64,000 bases of DNA from Nocardioides nematodiphilus (GCF_020216525.1 NZ_JAIWOY010000002.1:186001-250000); one strand, 5' to 3'. Positions 1 through 8,137 are shown, numbered from the stretch's first letter. Program-made: numbers and translations. Notes: a model not told the origin generated them from the sequence alone.

Positions 1-498
1 CACCGCCGGCACCGTCGAGGACTTCGCCGCCGGGTCGTCGCCGACCAGCATCAGCATGCCGCCCTGCGGGTGGGCGCCGTACATGGTGGCGTGCCGGAAC
101 GCGTCCAGTGCCCGGTCGACGCCGGGACCCTTGCCGTACCAGACGCCGGTCACGCCGTCGTACCGCTCGGTGTCGAGTGTGACGGCGGACTGGCTCCCCC
201 ACACCGCGGTGGCCGCCAGCTCCTCGTTGAGCGCCGGCACGACCGTGATGTCGTTGTCGGCCATCTCCGTCGGCAGGCTCAGCAGCAGCTGGTCCAGCCC
301 GCCGAGCGGGCTGCCCGGGTAGCCGGAGATGAAGGTGCCGGTGCGCAGGCCACGGCGTCGGTCGAGGGCCCGCTGCTCCACGAGCATCCGGGCGATCGCC
401 TGGATGCCGGTCAGCAGGACCGGGCCGGCGCCGACGCGGTAGCGATCCGCCAGGTCGTACGCCTCGAACGAGGTGCCGGGCTCGAAGACGGCGGTCAC
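1..498 (-). CDS. 2-oxoacid (indolepyruvate-type) ferredoxin oxidoreductase, N-terminal part, cut by window edge
   Basis: About 165 codons of the 5' end are visible; the rest lies left of the window. Translating from GTG at 498 gives a TPP-enzyme N-terminus with the stretch TGTFISGYPGSPLGGLD and, later, NEELAATAVWGSQ and GVWYGKGPGVDRALDAFRH, which are typical of single-chain indolepyruvate ferredoxin oxidoreductases. These enzymes oxidatively decarboxylate aryl or branched-chain 2-oxo acids to acyl-CoA with ferredoxin. The GTG overlaps the stop of the upstream amino-acid dehydrogenase (GTGA), so the two are almost certainly translationally coupled: dehydrogenase makes the 2-oxo acid, this enzyme consumes it. 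The substrate is inferred from context only. Confidence 0.8.
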   Translation of the reverse strand, partial: MTAVFEPGTSFEAYDLADRYRVGAGPVLLTGIQAIARMLVEQRALDRRRGLRTGTFISGYPGSPLGGLDQLLLSLPTEMADNDITVVPALNEELAATAVWGSQSAVTLDTERYDGVTGVWYGKGPGVDRALDAFRHATMYGAHPQGGMLMLVGDDPAAKSSTVPAV

Positions 499-1604
499 CG
501 GGCCGGCTCCGAGTCGGCCAGCTCCGCACGGCGGGCGGCAAGGCGCTGCTCGACGACGGCGTCGGCCGCGGCGCGGGTGCTGATGCCCTCGCGCTCGGCA
601 CTGAGGAGGATCTCGGTCGTGGTGGTGGCGATCGCGGCGATCTTCGCCTCGACCTCCTCGTGGTCCTTGCCGTAGAGCTCCGCGCCGACCTGCACCACGC
701 CGCCGGCGTTGGCGACGTAGTCGGGCACCCAGAGGATGTCGCGCGCCCGGAGCTCGTCGGCGACATCCGCGGTCGCGAGCTGGTTGTTGGCAGCGCCGCA
801 GACGATCGCGGCCTTGAGGTCGCGCACGTGCGGCGCGGTGAGGGTGGCGCCGAGGGCGCAGGGTGCGTAGATGTCGACGTCCTCGACGAGGATCGACTCG
901 ACGGCGCTGACGTGACCGAGCGTCGAGGTGAGCTGGTCGAGGGCCGGCTGGTAGGGGTCGGCGACGAGGATCCGATCGACCCCGGCCGAGGAGAGCAGCG
1001 CCACCAGGCGGGAGCCGACCTTGCCGACGCCCTCGACCCCGACCGTGCGGCCCGCGAGGCCCGCCGGTCCGTAGCGGTGCTCGGCGGCGGCGCGCATCGC
1101 ACAGAAGACGCCGTACGCCGTGGAGTAGCCGCTGTCACCCGAGCCGCCGGTGTTCTTGCCGACCACGTGGCGTGTCGCCTCGGCCACGATGTCGAGGTCG
1201 TCCGCGGTCGAGCCCACGTCAGCGGCGGTGACGTATCGGCCGCCGAGCGTGTCGACGAAGCGGCCGTAGGCGAGGAGGAGGTCGCGGGTCTTGATGCGGG
1301 CCGGGTCTCCGATGATGACGGCCTTGCCGCCACCGAGGTCCATGCCCGCGGCGGCCGACTTGTACGTCATCCCGCGCGAGAGCCGCAGCACGTCGGTGAG
1401 CGCGTCGGCCTCGCTCGCGTACGGGTAGATGCGGGTGCCGCCCAGCGCCGGACCGAGCGTGGTGTCGTGGATGGCGATGATCGCCTTGAGGCCACTGTCG
1501 CGGTCGTGGCAGAAGACGACCTGCTCGTGGACATCGGCACCGAGCTCATCGGCCCGATCGAAGACGAGCCCGTTGAGGCGGGCGGGTGCTGCGGATGCGG
1601 ACAT
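495..1604 (-). CDS. Leu/Val/Phe-type amino-acid dehydrogenase
   Basis: A 369-residue NAD-dependent dehydrogenase of the Glu/Leu/Phe/Val dehydrogenase family, which reversibly deaminates a hydrophobic amino acid to its 2-oxo acid. The substrate-domain signature GPALGGTR is followed by MTYKSAAAG with the catalytic Lys (about residue 82); a Rossmann segment VGVEGVGKVGSRLV lies near residue 190. I chose ATG at 1604 because GAGGAG sits 8 nt upstream; a GTG nine bases earlier would overlap that ribosome-binding site. Its stop overlaps the GTG of the ferredoxin oxidoreductase downstream. Substrate preference among Leu, Val and Phe cannot be read from the sequence. Confidence 0.9.
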   Translation of the reverse strand: MSASAAPARLNGLVFDRADELGADVHEQVVFCHDRDSGLKAIIAIHDTTLGPALGGTRIYPYASEADALTDVLRLSRGMTYKSAAAGMDLGGGKAVIIGDPARIKTRDLLLAYGRFVDTLGGRYVTAADVGSTADDLDIVAEATRHVVGKNTGGSGDSGYSTAYGVFCAMRAAAEHRYGPAGLAGRTVGVEGVGKVGSRLVALLSSAGVDRILVADPYQPALDQLTSTLGHVSAVESILVEDVDIYAPCALGATLTAPHVRDLKAAIVCGAANNQLATADVADELRARDILWVPDYVANAGGVVQVGAELYGKDHEEVEAKIAAIATTTTEILLSAEREGISTRAAADAVVEQRLAARRAELADSEPAR

Positions 1605-1929
1605 GCGTGTCACTCCTCACTTCCCGGACGGAGCTGGTGGTCCGCGCCGGGGCAATGGCGGGTCGTCCGGGTGAGGACGGCCCGTGGGTTCATCGCCGCA
1701 GGGGTTGCGCGACGGTGTGATCCACATCATGTCTCATCGGCCGCCTCCGGACCACACCGCGCGCACGCACGGCACGCCGCGCGACCACGCGGGTGGCGTG
1801 GCTGGGTGTGTCGAGCAGCGCGACGCCGCGACGCGGGCCCGGCGCCGACCTTCAGGCTGCCGAGCGTGATCCTGCACACCATCCCGCATCTGGCTATATA
1901 AACCAGAAGTCAGAGCGTACTGTCTGACT
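1605..1929. promoter_or_regulatory. Divergent promoter region between amino-acid dehydrogenase and thiolase
   Basis: A 325-bp stretch without a convincing gene. It must hold the leftward promoter of the dehydrogenase and the rightward promoter of the thiolase. A TATATA at 1895-1900, in otherwise GC-rich DNA, is a plausible -10 element for the thiolase. The dyad at 1908-1929 is described separately. No other clear motif was seen. Confidence 0.5.
1908..1929. promoter_or_regulatory. Operator-like inverted repeat abutting the thiolase start codon
   Basis: AGTCAGA (1908-1914) and TCTGACT (1923-1929) are perfect 7-bp inverted arms separated by 8 bases. The right arm ends at the base before the ATG at 1930, and no Shine-Dalgarno sequence fits in front of that ATG. 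With the TATATA at 1895-1900, this looks like an operator over the transcription start of a transcript with a very short leader. The cognate regulator is not identified. Confidence 0.55.
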
Positions 1930-3111
1930 ATGGTATCCACTAGTCAGCAGCCCGCATACATCATCGACGCCGTCCGCACCCCCGTCGCCAAGGGCAAGCC
2001 CGGAGGCGCCTACTCCGAGATCCATCCGGTCGACCTGCACGCCCACGTCCTCGCGGCCCTCGTCGAGCGCACCGGCATCGACCCCGCGGTCGTCGACGAC
2101 GTCATCAGCGGCGCCGTCGGCCAGGTCGGCGAGCAGTCCGGCAACACGGCCCGCTGGGCGCTGCTCGGTGCGGGCTTCCCGGAGTCCGTCCCCGGCGTGA
2201 CCGTCGACCGCCAGTGCGGCTCGTCCCAGCAGGCGCTGCACTTCGCCGCACAGGGCGTGATCGCCGGCGCGTACGACGTGGCGATCGCCTCGGGCGTCGA
2301 GTCGATGAGCCGCATCCCGATCGGCTCGCAGTTCCTCGGCAAGGACTTCGCCGGCCCGAAGGTCGGCGCGCGCTATGACCGCGGCCTCGTGCCGCAGGGC
2401 ATCAGTGCGGAGCTGATCGCCCATCGATGGGATCTGTCGCGCACGCAGCTCGACGAGTTCGCCGCCGCCTCGCACCAGCGCGCGGCGCGCGCCTGGAAGG
2501 ATGGGCTCTTCGACTCACAGGTCGCGCCCGTCAACGACCTGCGCATCGACGAGAGCATCCGGCCGGACACGACGGCCGAGACCCTCGCCGGGCTGCGCCT
2601 CGCCTTCAAGGACGAGCACTGGGTCGAGCGCTACCCCGAGCTCGACTGGCGCGTGACCGCCGGGAACAGCTCGCCCGTGAACGACGGCTCCGCCGCGATC
2701 CTCGTGGCCGGCGAGGAGGCGGTGACCCGGCTGGGCCTGACGCCGCGGGCTCGCGTCCACTCCTTCGCCGTCGCCGGCGACGACCCGATCTTCATGCTGA
2801 CCGGCATCATCCCGGCCACGCAGAAGGTGCTCGCCCGGGCCGGGCTGAGCATCGACGACATCGACGCCTTCGAGGTCAACGAGGCCTTCGCCTCCGTCGT
2901 CCTCGCCTGGCAGAAGGAGACCGGGGTCAACCCGGCGAAGGTCAACATCAACGGCGGCGCGATCGCCATCGGCCATCCGCTCGGCGGCTCGGGCGCGCGC
3001 CTCATGACGACGCTGCTGAACAACCTGGAGCAGACCGGCGGGCGCTACGGCCTCCAGGTCATGTGCGAGGCCGGCGGTCTCGCCAACGCCACCATCATCG
3101 AGAGGATCTGA
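1930..3111 (+). CDS. Acetyl-CoA C-acyltransferase (thiolase)
   Basis: A 393-residue degradative or biosynthetic thiolase. The acyl-accepting Cys is in VDRQCGSSQQ (Cys96); the second half has GGAIAIGHPLGGSGAR with the catalytic His near 349 and a C-terminal MCEAGGLANA with Cys near 379, where most family members have CxGGG. All three catalytic residues are therefore present. It would cleave 3-oxoacyl-CoA with CoA or condense acetyl-CoA. The start is the ATG right after the dyad at 1908-1929. It stands alone on its strand and is not linked by a KstR-type box to the steroid locus 30 kb away, so a general fatty-acid or acetoacetyl-CoA role is as likely as a steroid role. Confidence 0.9.
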   Translation: MVSTSQQPAYIIDAVRTPVAKGKPGGAYSEIHPVDLHAHVLAALVERTGIDPAVVDDVISGAVGQVGEQSGNTARWALLGAGFPESVPGVTVDRQCGSSQQALHFAAQGVIAGAYDVAIASGVESMSRIPIGSQFLGKDFAGPKVGARYDRGLVPQGISAELIAHRWDLSRTQLDEFAAASHQRAARAWKDGLFDSQVAPVNDLRIDESIRPDTTAETLAGLRLAFKDEHWVERYPELDWRVTAGNSSPVNDGSAAILVAGEEAVTRLGLTPRARVHSFAVAGDDPIFMLTGIIPATQKVLARAGLSIDDIDAFEVNEAFASVVLAWQKETGVNPAKVNINGGAIAIGHPLGGSGARLMTTLLNNLEQTGGRYGLQVMCEAGGLANATIIERI

Positions 3112-3215
3112 CCCGGAGTCGCCCACTGAACGGGCCGTGCCCGTCACCGGCGCCAGCGGCTCGAGCGTCCCGGGGCACGCCGCTCACACCGTCCTCGCCC
3201 CGTAGCCTCGCTCGC

Positions 3216-3761
3216 ATGCCCGGGCTGCGACCGACCTATCCCCTCGAGACCGAGCGGCTGCGGCTGCGACCGCACGCTCCCGAGGACCTGGACGACCTGC
3301 TCGTCTTCCACTCCGATCCGGAGGTGGTGCGCTTCATCCCCTGGCCGGTCCGCGACCGCGCGGCGACGCAGGAGGCTCTCGCCGCCAAGCTGCCCCGGGG
3401 CACCATCGAGGCCCCGGGGCAGTGGCTGGTGCTGGCGGTCGAACTGCGCGAGACCGGCCGGGTGATCGGCGAGGTCCTGCTCAAGTGGGTCAGCGCCGAG
3501 GACCGCGAGGGCGAGCTCGGCTTCGCGTTCGCGCGTGGTCATCACGGGCGTGGCTACGCCGCCGAGGCCGCCCGCGCGATGCTCCGCCTGGGGTTCCAGG
3601 AGCTCGGCCTGCGGCGGATCACGGCGGTCTGCATCGAGGGCAACGAGGCGTCCGCGCGCCTGCTGCGTCGGCTGGGCTTCAGCCAGGAGTCCAGGAGCGA
3701 CGTCGTGTTCAAGGACGTCCGGGTCGCGCAGCTGGTCTTCGCACGCACGGCGGACGAGTAG
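3216..3761 (+). CDS. GNAT N-acetyltransferase (RimJ/RimL type)
   Basis: A 181-residue single-domain acetyltransferase. It starts with LETERLRLRPHAPEDLDDL, has the beta-4/acetyl-CoA loop GHHGRGYAAEAARAML, and ends with NEASARLLRRLGF, the usual RimJ/RimL-like order. It probably acetylates a small molecule or a protein N-terminus; the substrate is unknown. The chosen ATG gives the normal family length; longer in-frame readings run into the thiolase gene. Confidence 0.85.
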   Translation: MPGLRPTYPLETERLRLRPHAPEDLDDLLVFHSDPEVVRFIPWPVRDRAATQEALAAKLPRGTIEAPGQWLVLAVELRETGRVIGEVLLKWVSAEDREGELGFAFARGHHGRGYAAEAARAMLRLGFQELGLRRITAVCIEGNEASARLLRRLGFSQESRSDVVFKDVRVAQLVFARTADE

Positions 3762-3792
3762 GACTGTCGGTGCCGGCTGGCACGATCCGTGC

Positions 3793-4185
3793 GTGCCCCT
3801 CGACAGCGAGCATCTCCGCAGTCACTTCCTCGGCGCCTGGGGTGCCGACACCTGCTACCCCCACATGAGCGCGGAGTGGAGTCCGGAGAACCCCGCGCGC
3901 GACCAATGCGGCATGACGGCCCTGGTCGTCCACGACATCGCCGGCGGCACGTTGGTCCACGCGGAGGTCCACGTGGGCGGCCGGCAGATCGGCCACCACT
4001 ACTGGAACCGCCTGCCTGACGGCTCGGACCTGGACCTCGCCAGCGACCAGTTCCTCTCGGAGGAGATGCTCGTGGGCGGCGAGGTGCTGGTCCGCCCGCC
4101 GGGCGCGACCGGCCGCCATCGCGAGCAGTACGAGCTGCTGCGGAGCCGGGTCCTCGCCGCGATCGCCGCCTGCCCGGACTGCTGA
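3793..4185 (+). CDS. YunG-like small protein
   Basis: A 130-residue protein started at GTG 3793. It carries DTCYPHMSAEW, NPARDQCGMTALVVHD and HYWNRLPDGSDLDL followed by DQF, a pattern I recognise from the YunG family of uncharacterised proteins. The conserved Cys (QCGMTA) and His residues suggest a papain-like fold, but that is inference. It lies 31 bp after the acetyltransferase and may be cotranscribed. It converges on trmL with one base between the stop codons. Confidence 0.65.
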   Translation: MPLDSEHLRSHFLGAWGADTCYPHMSAEWSPENPARDQCGMTALVVHDIAGGTLVHAEVHVGGRQIGHHYWNRLPDGSDLDLASDQFLSEEMLVGGEVLVRPPGATGRHREQYELLRSRVLAAIAACPDC

Positions 4186-4186
4186 C

Positions 4187-4657
4187 CTACGACGCGCCCG
4201 GGAAGCCCTGCTGGCGCCAGGCCTCGTACGTCACGACGGCGGCGGCGTTGGAGAGGTTGAGCGAGCGACGGCCCGGCAGCATCGGGATGCGCACCAGGTC
4301 GGTGACCCGGGGATGCTCGAGCGCCTCATCGGGCAGGCCGGTCGGCTCGGGGCCGAACAGCAGGACGTCGCCGGGCTGGAACTCCATGGCGGTGTGCCAC
4401 GTCGTCGCCTTGGCGGTGAACGCGAAGACCCGGGACCCGGAGAGCTCCGCACTCGCCAGCGCCGCCCCGAGTGACGGATGGACCTTCACCGAGGCCAGGT
4501 CGTGATAGTCCAGCCCCGCACGCTTGAGCTTCGCGTCCGAGAGGTCGAAGCCGAGCGGCTCGACCAGGTGCAGCGTGGCGCCGGTGCCGGAGACCATCCG
4601 GATCGCGTTCCCGGTATTCGGCGGGATCCGGGGCTCGAGAAACATGACATGGAACAC
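4187..4657 (-). CDS. trmL: tRNA (cytidine/uridine-34 2'-O)-methyltransferase TrmL
   Basis: A 156-residue SPOUT methyltransferase that 2'-O-methylates the wobble base of tRNA-Leu isoacceptors. Family signatures are EPRIPPNTGNAIR at the N-terminus, LLFGPEPTGLP in the SAM-binding knot, and RSLNLSNAAAVVTYEAWRQ at the C-terminus. Length matches E. coli TrmL. It starts at GTG 4657; the nearby in-frame ATG four codons in is possible but would cut the first beta-strand. It diverges from the efflux gene at 4733. Confidence 0.93.
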   Translation of the reverse strand: MFHVMFLEPRIPPNTGNAIRMVSGTGATLHLVEPLGFDLSDAKLKRAGLDYHDLASVKVHPSLGAALASAELSGSRVFAFTAKATTWHTAMEFQPGDVLLFGPEPTGLPDEALEHPRVTDLVRIPMLPGRRSLNLSNAAAVVTYEAWRQQGFPGAS

Positions 4658-4732
4658 GCCTCACCGTATCGGGCGCGGTGTAGAACAGAGCGGTACGGGC
4701 ACCCCCACCAGCATCTGCGAAGGGATCCTCCC

Positions 4733-6223
4733 ATGGCATCGCACACGCCACAGCCCGGAACCCAGACCGCCTACCCCGACCACATCGACGCCGCGGTGCT
4801 CAAGGTCGCGGGCGTCGTCGTCCTGGGCGCCATCATGTCGATCCTCGACATCACGGTCGTCAACGTCGCGCTGCCGACGTTCCAGCACGTCTTCAGCGAC
4901 GGCGGCACGCCGATCGCGTACTCCCACGTCGCGTGGACGGTGACGGGCTACACGCTCGCCCTCGCCACCGTCATCCCGATGACCGGCTGGGCCGCGGACC
5001 GGTTCGGCACCAAGCGGCTCTACATGACCGCGATCCTGCTGTTCACCGCCGGCTCGGCGCTCTGCGCGACCGCGAACAGCATCGACGTGCTGATCGCGTT
5101 CCGGGTCGTGCAGGGACTCGGCGGCGGCATGCTGATGCCCCTGGGCATGACGATCATGACCCACGCGGCCGGACCGCACCGGATGGGCCGGCTGATGGCG
5201 ATCCTCGGCGTGCCGATGTTGCTCGGCCCGATCATGGGCCCGATCCTCGGCGGCTGGCTGATCCAGATCGCCAGCTGGCACTGGATCTTCCTGATCAACG
5301 TGCCGCTCGGCGTCGCCGCCCTGATCTACGCCTTCCTGGTGCTGGAGAAGGACGCCCCCGAGCCGTCGGAGTCCTTCGACGTCATCGGCATGCTGATGAT
5401 GTCGCCGGGTCTGGCGCTCTTCCTGTACGGCGTCTCCTCGCTCCCCGGCCACGGCGGCGACTTCGGCAACACCCACGTCTGGCTGCCGGCCCTGGTCGGC
5501 CTCGCCCTGATGGCGGCCTTCGTGTGGTGGTCGTTCCGGCCGCAGCATCCGCTGCTCGACCTGCGCCTGCTGGCCAACCGCAACCTGGCCGTCTCGCTCG
5601 CCACGATGTTCCTCTTCGCCGGGGCGTTCTTCGGTGGCCTGCTGCTGGTGCCGACGTACTTCCAGGAGGTGCGCGGCGAGTCGACGCTCCACGCCGGGCT
5701 GCTGGTCGCGCCGCAGGGCCTGGGCGCGATGATGACGATGCCGATCGCGGGTCGCCTCTCCGACCGCATCCCGATCGGGCGGATCGTGCCCGTCGGCATC
5801 GCGCTCATCATCATCGGCATGTTCGGCCTCACCCAGATCACCGACACCACGTCGTACGGCGTGATCATCGCCGTGCTCGTCGTGATGGGCTGGGGCATGG
5901 GCGCCACGATGATGCCGATCATGACCACCGCTCTGCGCACGCTGCGCCCCCACGAGGTCGCACGCGGCTCGACGCTGCTCAACATCAACCAACAGATCGC
6001 CAGCTCCTGCGGTGTGGCCACGATGTCGGTCGTCCTGACCAACAACCTGCAGGGCGCCCGGGGACTGCCCGATGCCGCCCGCGCCTTCGCCCACACCTAT
6101 TGGGTCGCGTGGGCCGTCATCGTGGTGGCACTGTTCGTGTCGCTGCTGCTGCCGCGGCGCCACGAGGCGACCGCACCCACCCAGGGCGAGGACGACGAGG
6201 TCCCCGCCATGCCGATCATCTGA
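4733..6223 (+). CDS. DHA2-family MFS drug efflux transporter
   Basis: A 496-residue membrane protein of the EmrB/QacA (DHA2, 14-TM) type: drug:proton antiport across the cytoplasmic membrane. It has SILDITVVNVALPT in TM1, motif A GWAADRFGTKRLY after TM2, and motif C GPIMGPILGGWL in TM5. The ATG is preceded by AGGGA at good spacing. The C-terminus is short and polar. No regulator of the TetR or MarR type is adjacent, so its substrate and control are unknown. Confidence 0.9.
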   Translation: MASHTPQPGTQTAYPDHIDAAVLKVAGVVVLGAIMSILDITVVNVALPTFQHVFSDGGTPIAYSHVAWTVTGYTLALATVIPMTGWAADRFGTKRLYMTAILLFTAGSALCATANSIDVLIAFRVVQGLGGGMLMPLGMTIMTHAAGPHRMGRLMAILGVPMLLGPIMGPILGGWLIQIASWHWIFLINVPLGVAALIYAFLVLEKDAPEPSESFDVIGMLMMSPGLALFLYGVSSLPGHGGDFGNTHVWLPALVGLALMAAFVWWSFRPQHPLLDLRLLANRNLAVSLATMFLFAGAFFGGLLLVPTYFQEVRGESTLHAGLLVAPQGLGAMMTMPIAGRLSDRIPIGRIVPVGIALIIIGMFGLTQITDTTSYGVIIAVLVVMGWGMGATMMPIMTTALRTLRPHEVARGSTLLNINQQIASSCGVATMSVVLTNNLQGARGLPDAARAFAHTYWVAWAVIVVALFVSLLLPRRHEATAPTQGEDDEVPAMPII

Positions 6224-6236
6224 GACCCGGAGGGTC

Positions 6237-6746
6237 ATGAGCCTGCCCATCACGCTGCGCCCGTTCACCGCCGAGGACCTGAGGCTCCTCCCCGGCGGTG
6301 ACTCGCCGTTCGACGACTGGGGCCCGAAGACCCGCGCCGAGGTGCCGTCGACGGCCCTCGACCGGCCCGGCGGCCTGGTGATCGCCGCGGCGGACGCCAC
6401 CGGCGATGACGTGCTCGGCGACGTCGGCTGGCACTTCGTCCAGTGGGGACCCAACAGCGCCTCGCGCAACCCGATGATCGGGATCTGGCTGCGTCCCGAG
6501 GCCCGCGGCCGGGGCATCGGCACGGCGGCACAGGTCGCCTTGGTCGACCTCCTCTTCCGGCACACGAACGTCAACCGGATCGAGGCGCACACCGACGTGG
6601 AGAACCATGCCGAGCAGCGCTCGCTGGAGAAGGCCGGGTTCACCGCCGAGGGCGTCGTGCGCGGCGGGCAGTGGCGCGACGGCGACTTCCGCGACGGCGT
6701 GCTCTACAGCATCCTGCGATCCGAGTGGCGCGCCTCTCGGGACTGA
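6237..6746 (+). CDS. GNAT N-acetyltransferase
   Basis: A 169-residue RimJ/RimL-like acetyltransferase with LRPFTAEDLRLL at the start, the acetyl-CoA loop RPEARGRGIGTAAQ, and NHAEQRSLEKAGF near the C-terminus. GGAGG lies just 3 nt before the ATG, which is short but the only good site. It begins 13 bp after the efflux gene, so the two are likely cotranscribed; acetylation plus export would make sense for drug resistance, but this is a guess from position alone. Confidence 0.85.
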   Translation: MSLPITLRPFTAEDLRLLPGGDSPFDDWGPKTRAEVPSTALDRPGGLVIAAADATGDDVLGDVGWHFVQWGPNSASRNPMIGIWLRPEARGRGIGTAAQVALVDLLFRHTNVNRIEAHTDVENHAEQRSLEKAGFTAEGVVRGGQWRDGDFRDGVLYSILRSEWRASRD

Positions 6747-6757
6747 GCTCCAGGGCT

Positions 6758-6796
6758 TAGTAACCCGGTTTACAACAATCGTAAACCAGGTTACTA
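6758..6796. promoter_or_regulatory. Double dyad operator upstream of SRPBCC-MarR operon
   Basis: The arms TAGTAACCCGGTTTAC (6758-6773) and GTAAACCAGGTTACTA (6781-6796) form a 16-bp inverted repeat with one mismatch and a 7-base AT-rich spacer. Each arm contains its own imperfect dyad (GTAACCcGGTTTAC and GTAAACCaGGTTAC), so the site looks like two adjacent MarR-type boxes. It lies 29 bp before the first gene of an operon that encodes a MarR regulator, which strongly suggests autoregulation. Confidence 0.75.
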
Positions 6797-6825
6797 TCGG
6801 GGCTACCAGCGATGAGGGAGTCACC

Positions 6826-7263
6826 ATGTGGAGCAGCACGTACGAAGCGACGTTCAACGGCGTCGATGCCGCCCGGATCTGGGCGGTGTGGACCGACGTC
6901 GAGCGGTGGTCGGCCTGGCAAGGCGATGTGGAGTCCGCCCGCCTGGAGGGGCCGTTCGCAGCCGGCTCGATGATCCGGTTCAAGCCCAAGGGAGGTCCCC
7001 GGGTCCGGATCGAGCTGACCGAGGTCGAGGCACCGCGGCGCTACGTCGACGTCACCCACCTGCTGCTCGCCCGGATGGAGGACGTCCACGAGCTCGAGGT
7101 GCACGGGGACGGCGTCATCGTCCGCAACCGGATCAGCATCACGGGCCCCCTGGCCTTCGTGTGGCGCCAGCTGGTCGCCGAGGACGTCGCTGCCAGCCTT
7201 CCCGAGCAGACCGCCCGCCTGGTCGAGCAGGCACGCCATGGCCGAGACACCGTTTCGGCATGA
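6826..7263 (+). CDS. SRPBCC (polyketide cyclase/START-like) family protein
   Basis: A 145-residue single-domain protein of the SRPBCC fold: the N-terminal strand STYEATFNGVDAARIWAVWTD, then VERWSAWQGDVESARLEG, and a long C-terminal helix. Such proteins bind a hydrophobic ligand in a deep pocket. GAGGGAG precedes the ATG. It overlaps the MarR gene by 26 bp and lies under the double dyad, so it is probably a ligand-responsive partner or detoxification protein under that regulator. Ligand unknown. Confidence 0.8.
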   Translation: MWSSTYEATFNGVDAARIWAVWTDVERWSAWQGDVESARLEGPFAAGSMIRFKPKGGPRVRIELTEVEAPRRYVDVTHLLLARMEDVHELEVHGDGVIVRNRISITGPLAFVWRQLVAEDVAASLPEQTARLVEQARHGRDTVSA

Positions 7264-7729
7264 CGCCGAGGCCAGCCCGGGCTTCCTGCTCTGGCAGCTG
7301 ACCTCGCGCTGGCAGGCGCGGATCGCCACCGCGCTCCAGCGCTTCGGACTCACCCAGACCCAGCACGCGATCCTCGCCTCGCTGCGCTGGCTCGAGGAGC
7401 ACGGCGGACCACCCACCCAGAGCCGCCTGGCCGAGCAGGCACAGATCGAGAAGATGACGCTGTCGAAGGCGATCAGACGCCTCGAGGAGGACGGACTCGT
7501 CGCGAGGCTCGCCTCCGCCCGCGACGCCCGTGCCACCGAGGTGGCGCTGACCGCGTCGGGCACGGCGCTGACCGGCGAGGCCATCCGCGCGGTCGAGGAG
7601 GCCGACGAAGCGTTCTTCGCTGCGCTCGACGGTCCGGCACGTCAGGCATGGATGGCCCATACCCGGACCCTGATCGGGGCGGACCGGGCCGCGAGCAGCG
7701 ACGAGGAGCACAGCCCCGCGCGGCCGTGA
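7238..7729 (+). CDS. MarR-family transcriptional regulator
   Basis: A 163-residue winged-helix regulator. The core helices LTQTQHAILASLRWLEEHGG, SRLAEQAQIEKMTLSKAIRRLE and the wing DGLVARLASARDARATEVALT follow the MarR order. It is translationally overlapped with the SRPBCC gene, whose promoter carries two MarR-like dyads at 6758-6796. The natural reading is an autorepressor that also controls the SRPBCC protein and is released by a small aromatic or lipophilic ligand. It does not obviously control the efflux gene upstream, which ends before the dyads. Confidence 0.9.
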   Translation: MAETPFRHDAEASPGFLLWQLTSRWQARIATALQRFGLTQTQHAILASLRWLEEHGGPPTQSRLAEQAQIEKMTLSKAIRRLEEDGLVARLASARDARATEVALTASGTALTGEAIRAVEEADEAFFAALDGPARQAWMAHTRTLIGADRAASSDEEHSPARP

Positions 7730-7771
7730 GGATCCCCGGGTTGCGGAGGTCGACGCTGCGTGGCCGTGCCC

Positions 7772-8092
7772 TCAGCGGGCGGGCTTGACGTCCAGCACGA
7801 CCTCGAACTCCAGCAGGTCCGCGCCGGTGGAGACCGGCCGCTTCGGGGCCTCGCCCTCGGGGGTCGCGTGGGCAGCGCGGGCGTCGCCGTCGCGCCACGC
7901 CGCGAAGGACTCCTCGGAGTCCCAGTGGGTGACGACGAAGTACCGGGTGTCGCCCGCGGTCGGACGCAGCAGCTGGAAGCCGAGGAAGCCGGGCGACTTC
8001 TCGACCGCGCCGGCCCGGGCGGCGAAGCGCTTCTCGAGCTCGGCGCCCGCGCCCTCGGGGACGGAGATGGCGTTGATCTTCACGACGGACAT
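7772..8092 (-). CDS. mhuD: Heme-degrading monooxygenase MhuD
   Basis: A 106-residue ABM-fold protein that closely follows mycobacterial MhuD, which opens heme to mycobilin and releases iron. The residues known to matter in MhuD are at identical positions: Asn7 (VVKINAI), Arg26, Trp66 and His75 (heme ligand, RAAHAT). SPGFLGFQLLRP and LLEFEVVLDV are also family-typical. Compared with the mycobacterial protein it has a few extra residues after His75 (PEGEAPKRP). It is a lone gene, convergent with marR and divergent from the FAD oxidase; no heme-import genes are adjacent. Confidence 0.9.
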   Translation of the reverse strand: MSVVKINAISVPEGAGAELEKRFAARAGAVEKSPGFLGFQLLRPTAGDTRYFVVTHWDSEESFAAWRDGDARAAHATPEGEAPKRPVSTGADLLEFEVVLDVKPAR

Positions 8093-8137
8093 GTCGCGAG
8101 CCTAGCGACGGGCGCACGCGGCTGTTTGAATCGAGGC

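Noticed and set aside
1716..1731. TGTGATCCACATCATG as a Crp/GlxR-type site
   Set aside because: Only one half matches the TGTGA consensus; the second half lacks TCACA at the right spacing.
1930..3111. Thiolase FadA5 of cholesterol degradation
   Set aside because: Catalytic residues fit any thiolase; there is no KstR box and the gene lies far from the steroid locus, so only the generic call is supported.
4661..6643. A 660-codon open frame antisense to the efflux and acetyltransferase genes
   Set aside because: Arg/His/Gly-rich composition typical of the antisense frame of high-GC genes, no domain, and it covers two well-supported genes. The same holds for other long antisense frames over the Fn3, JetC, sedolisin and fadE genes.
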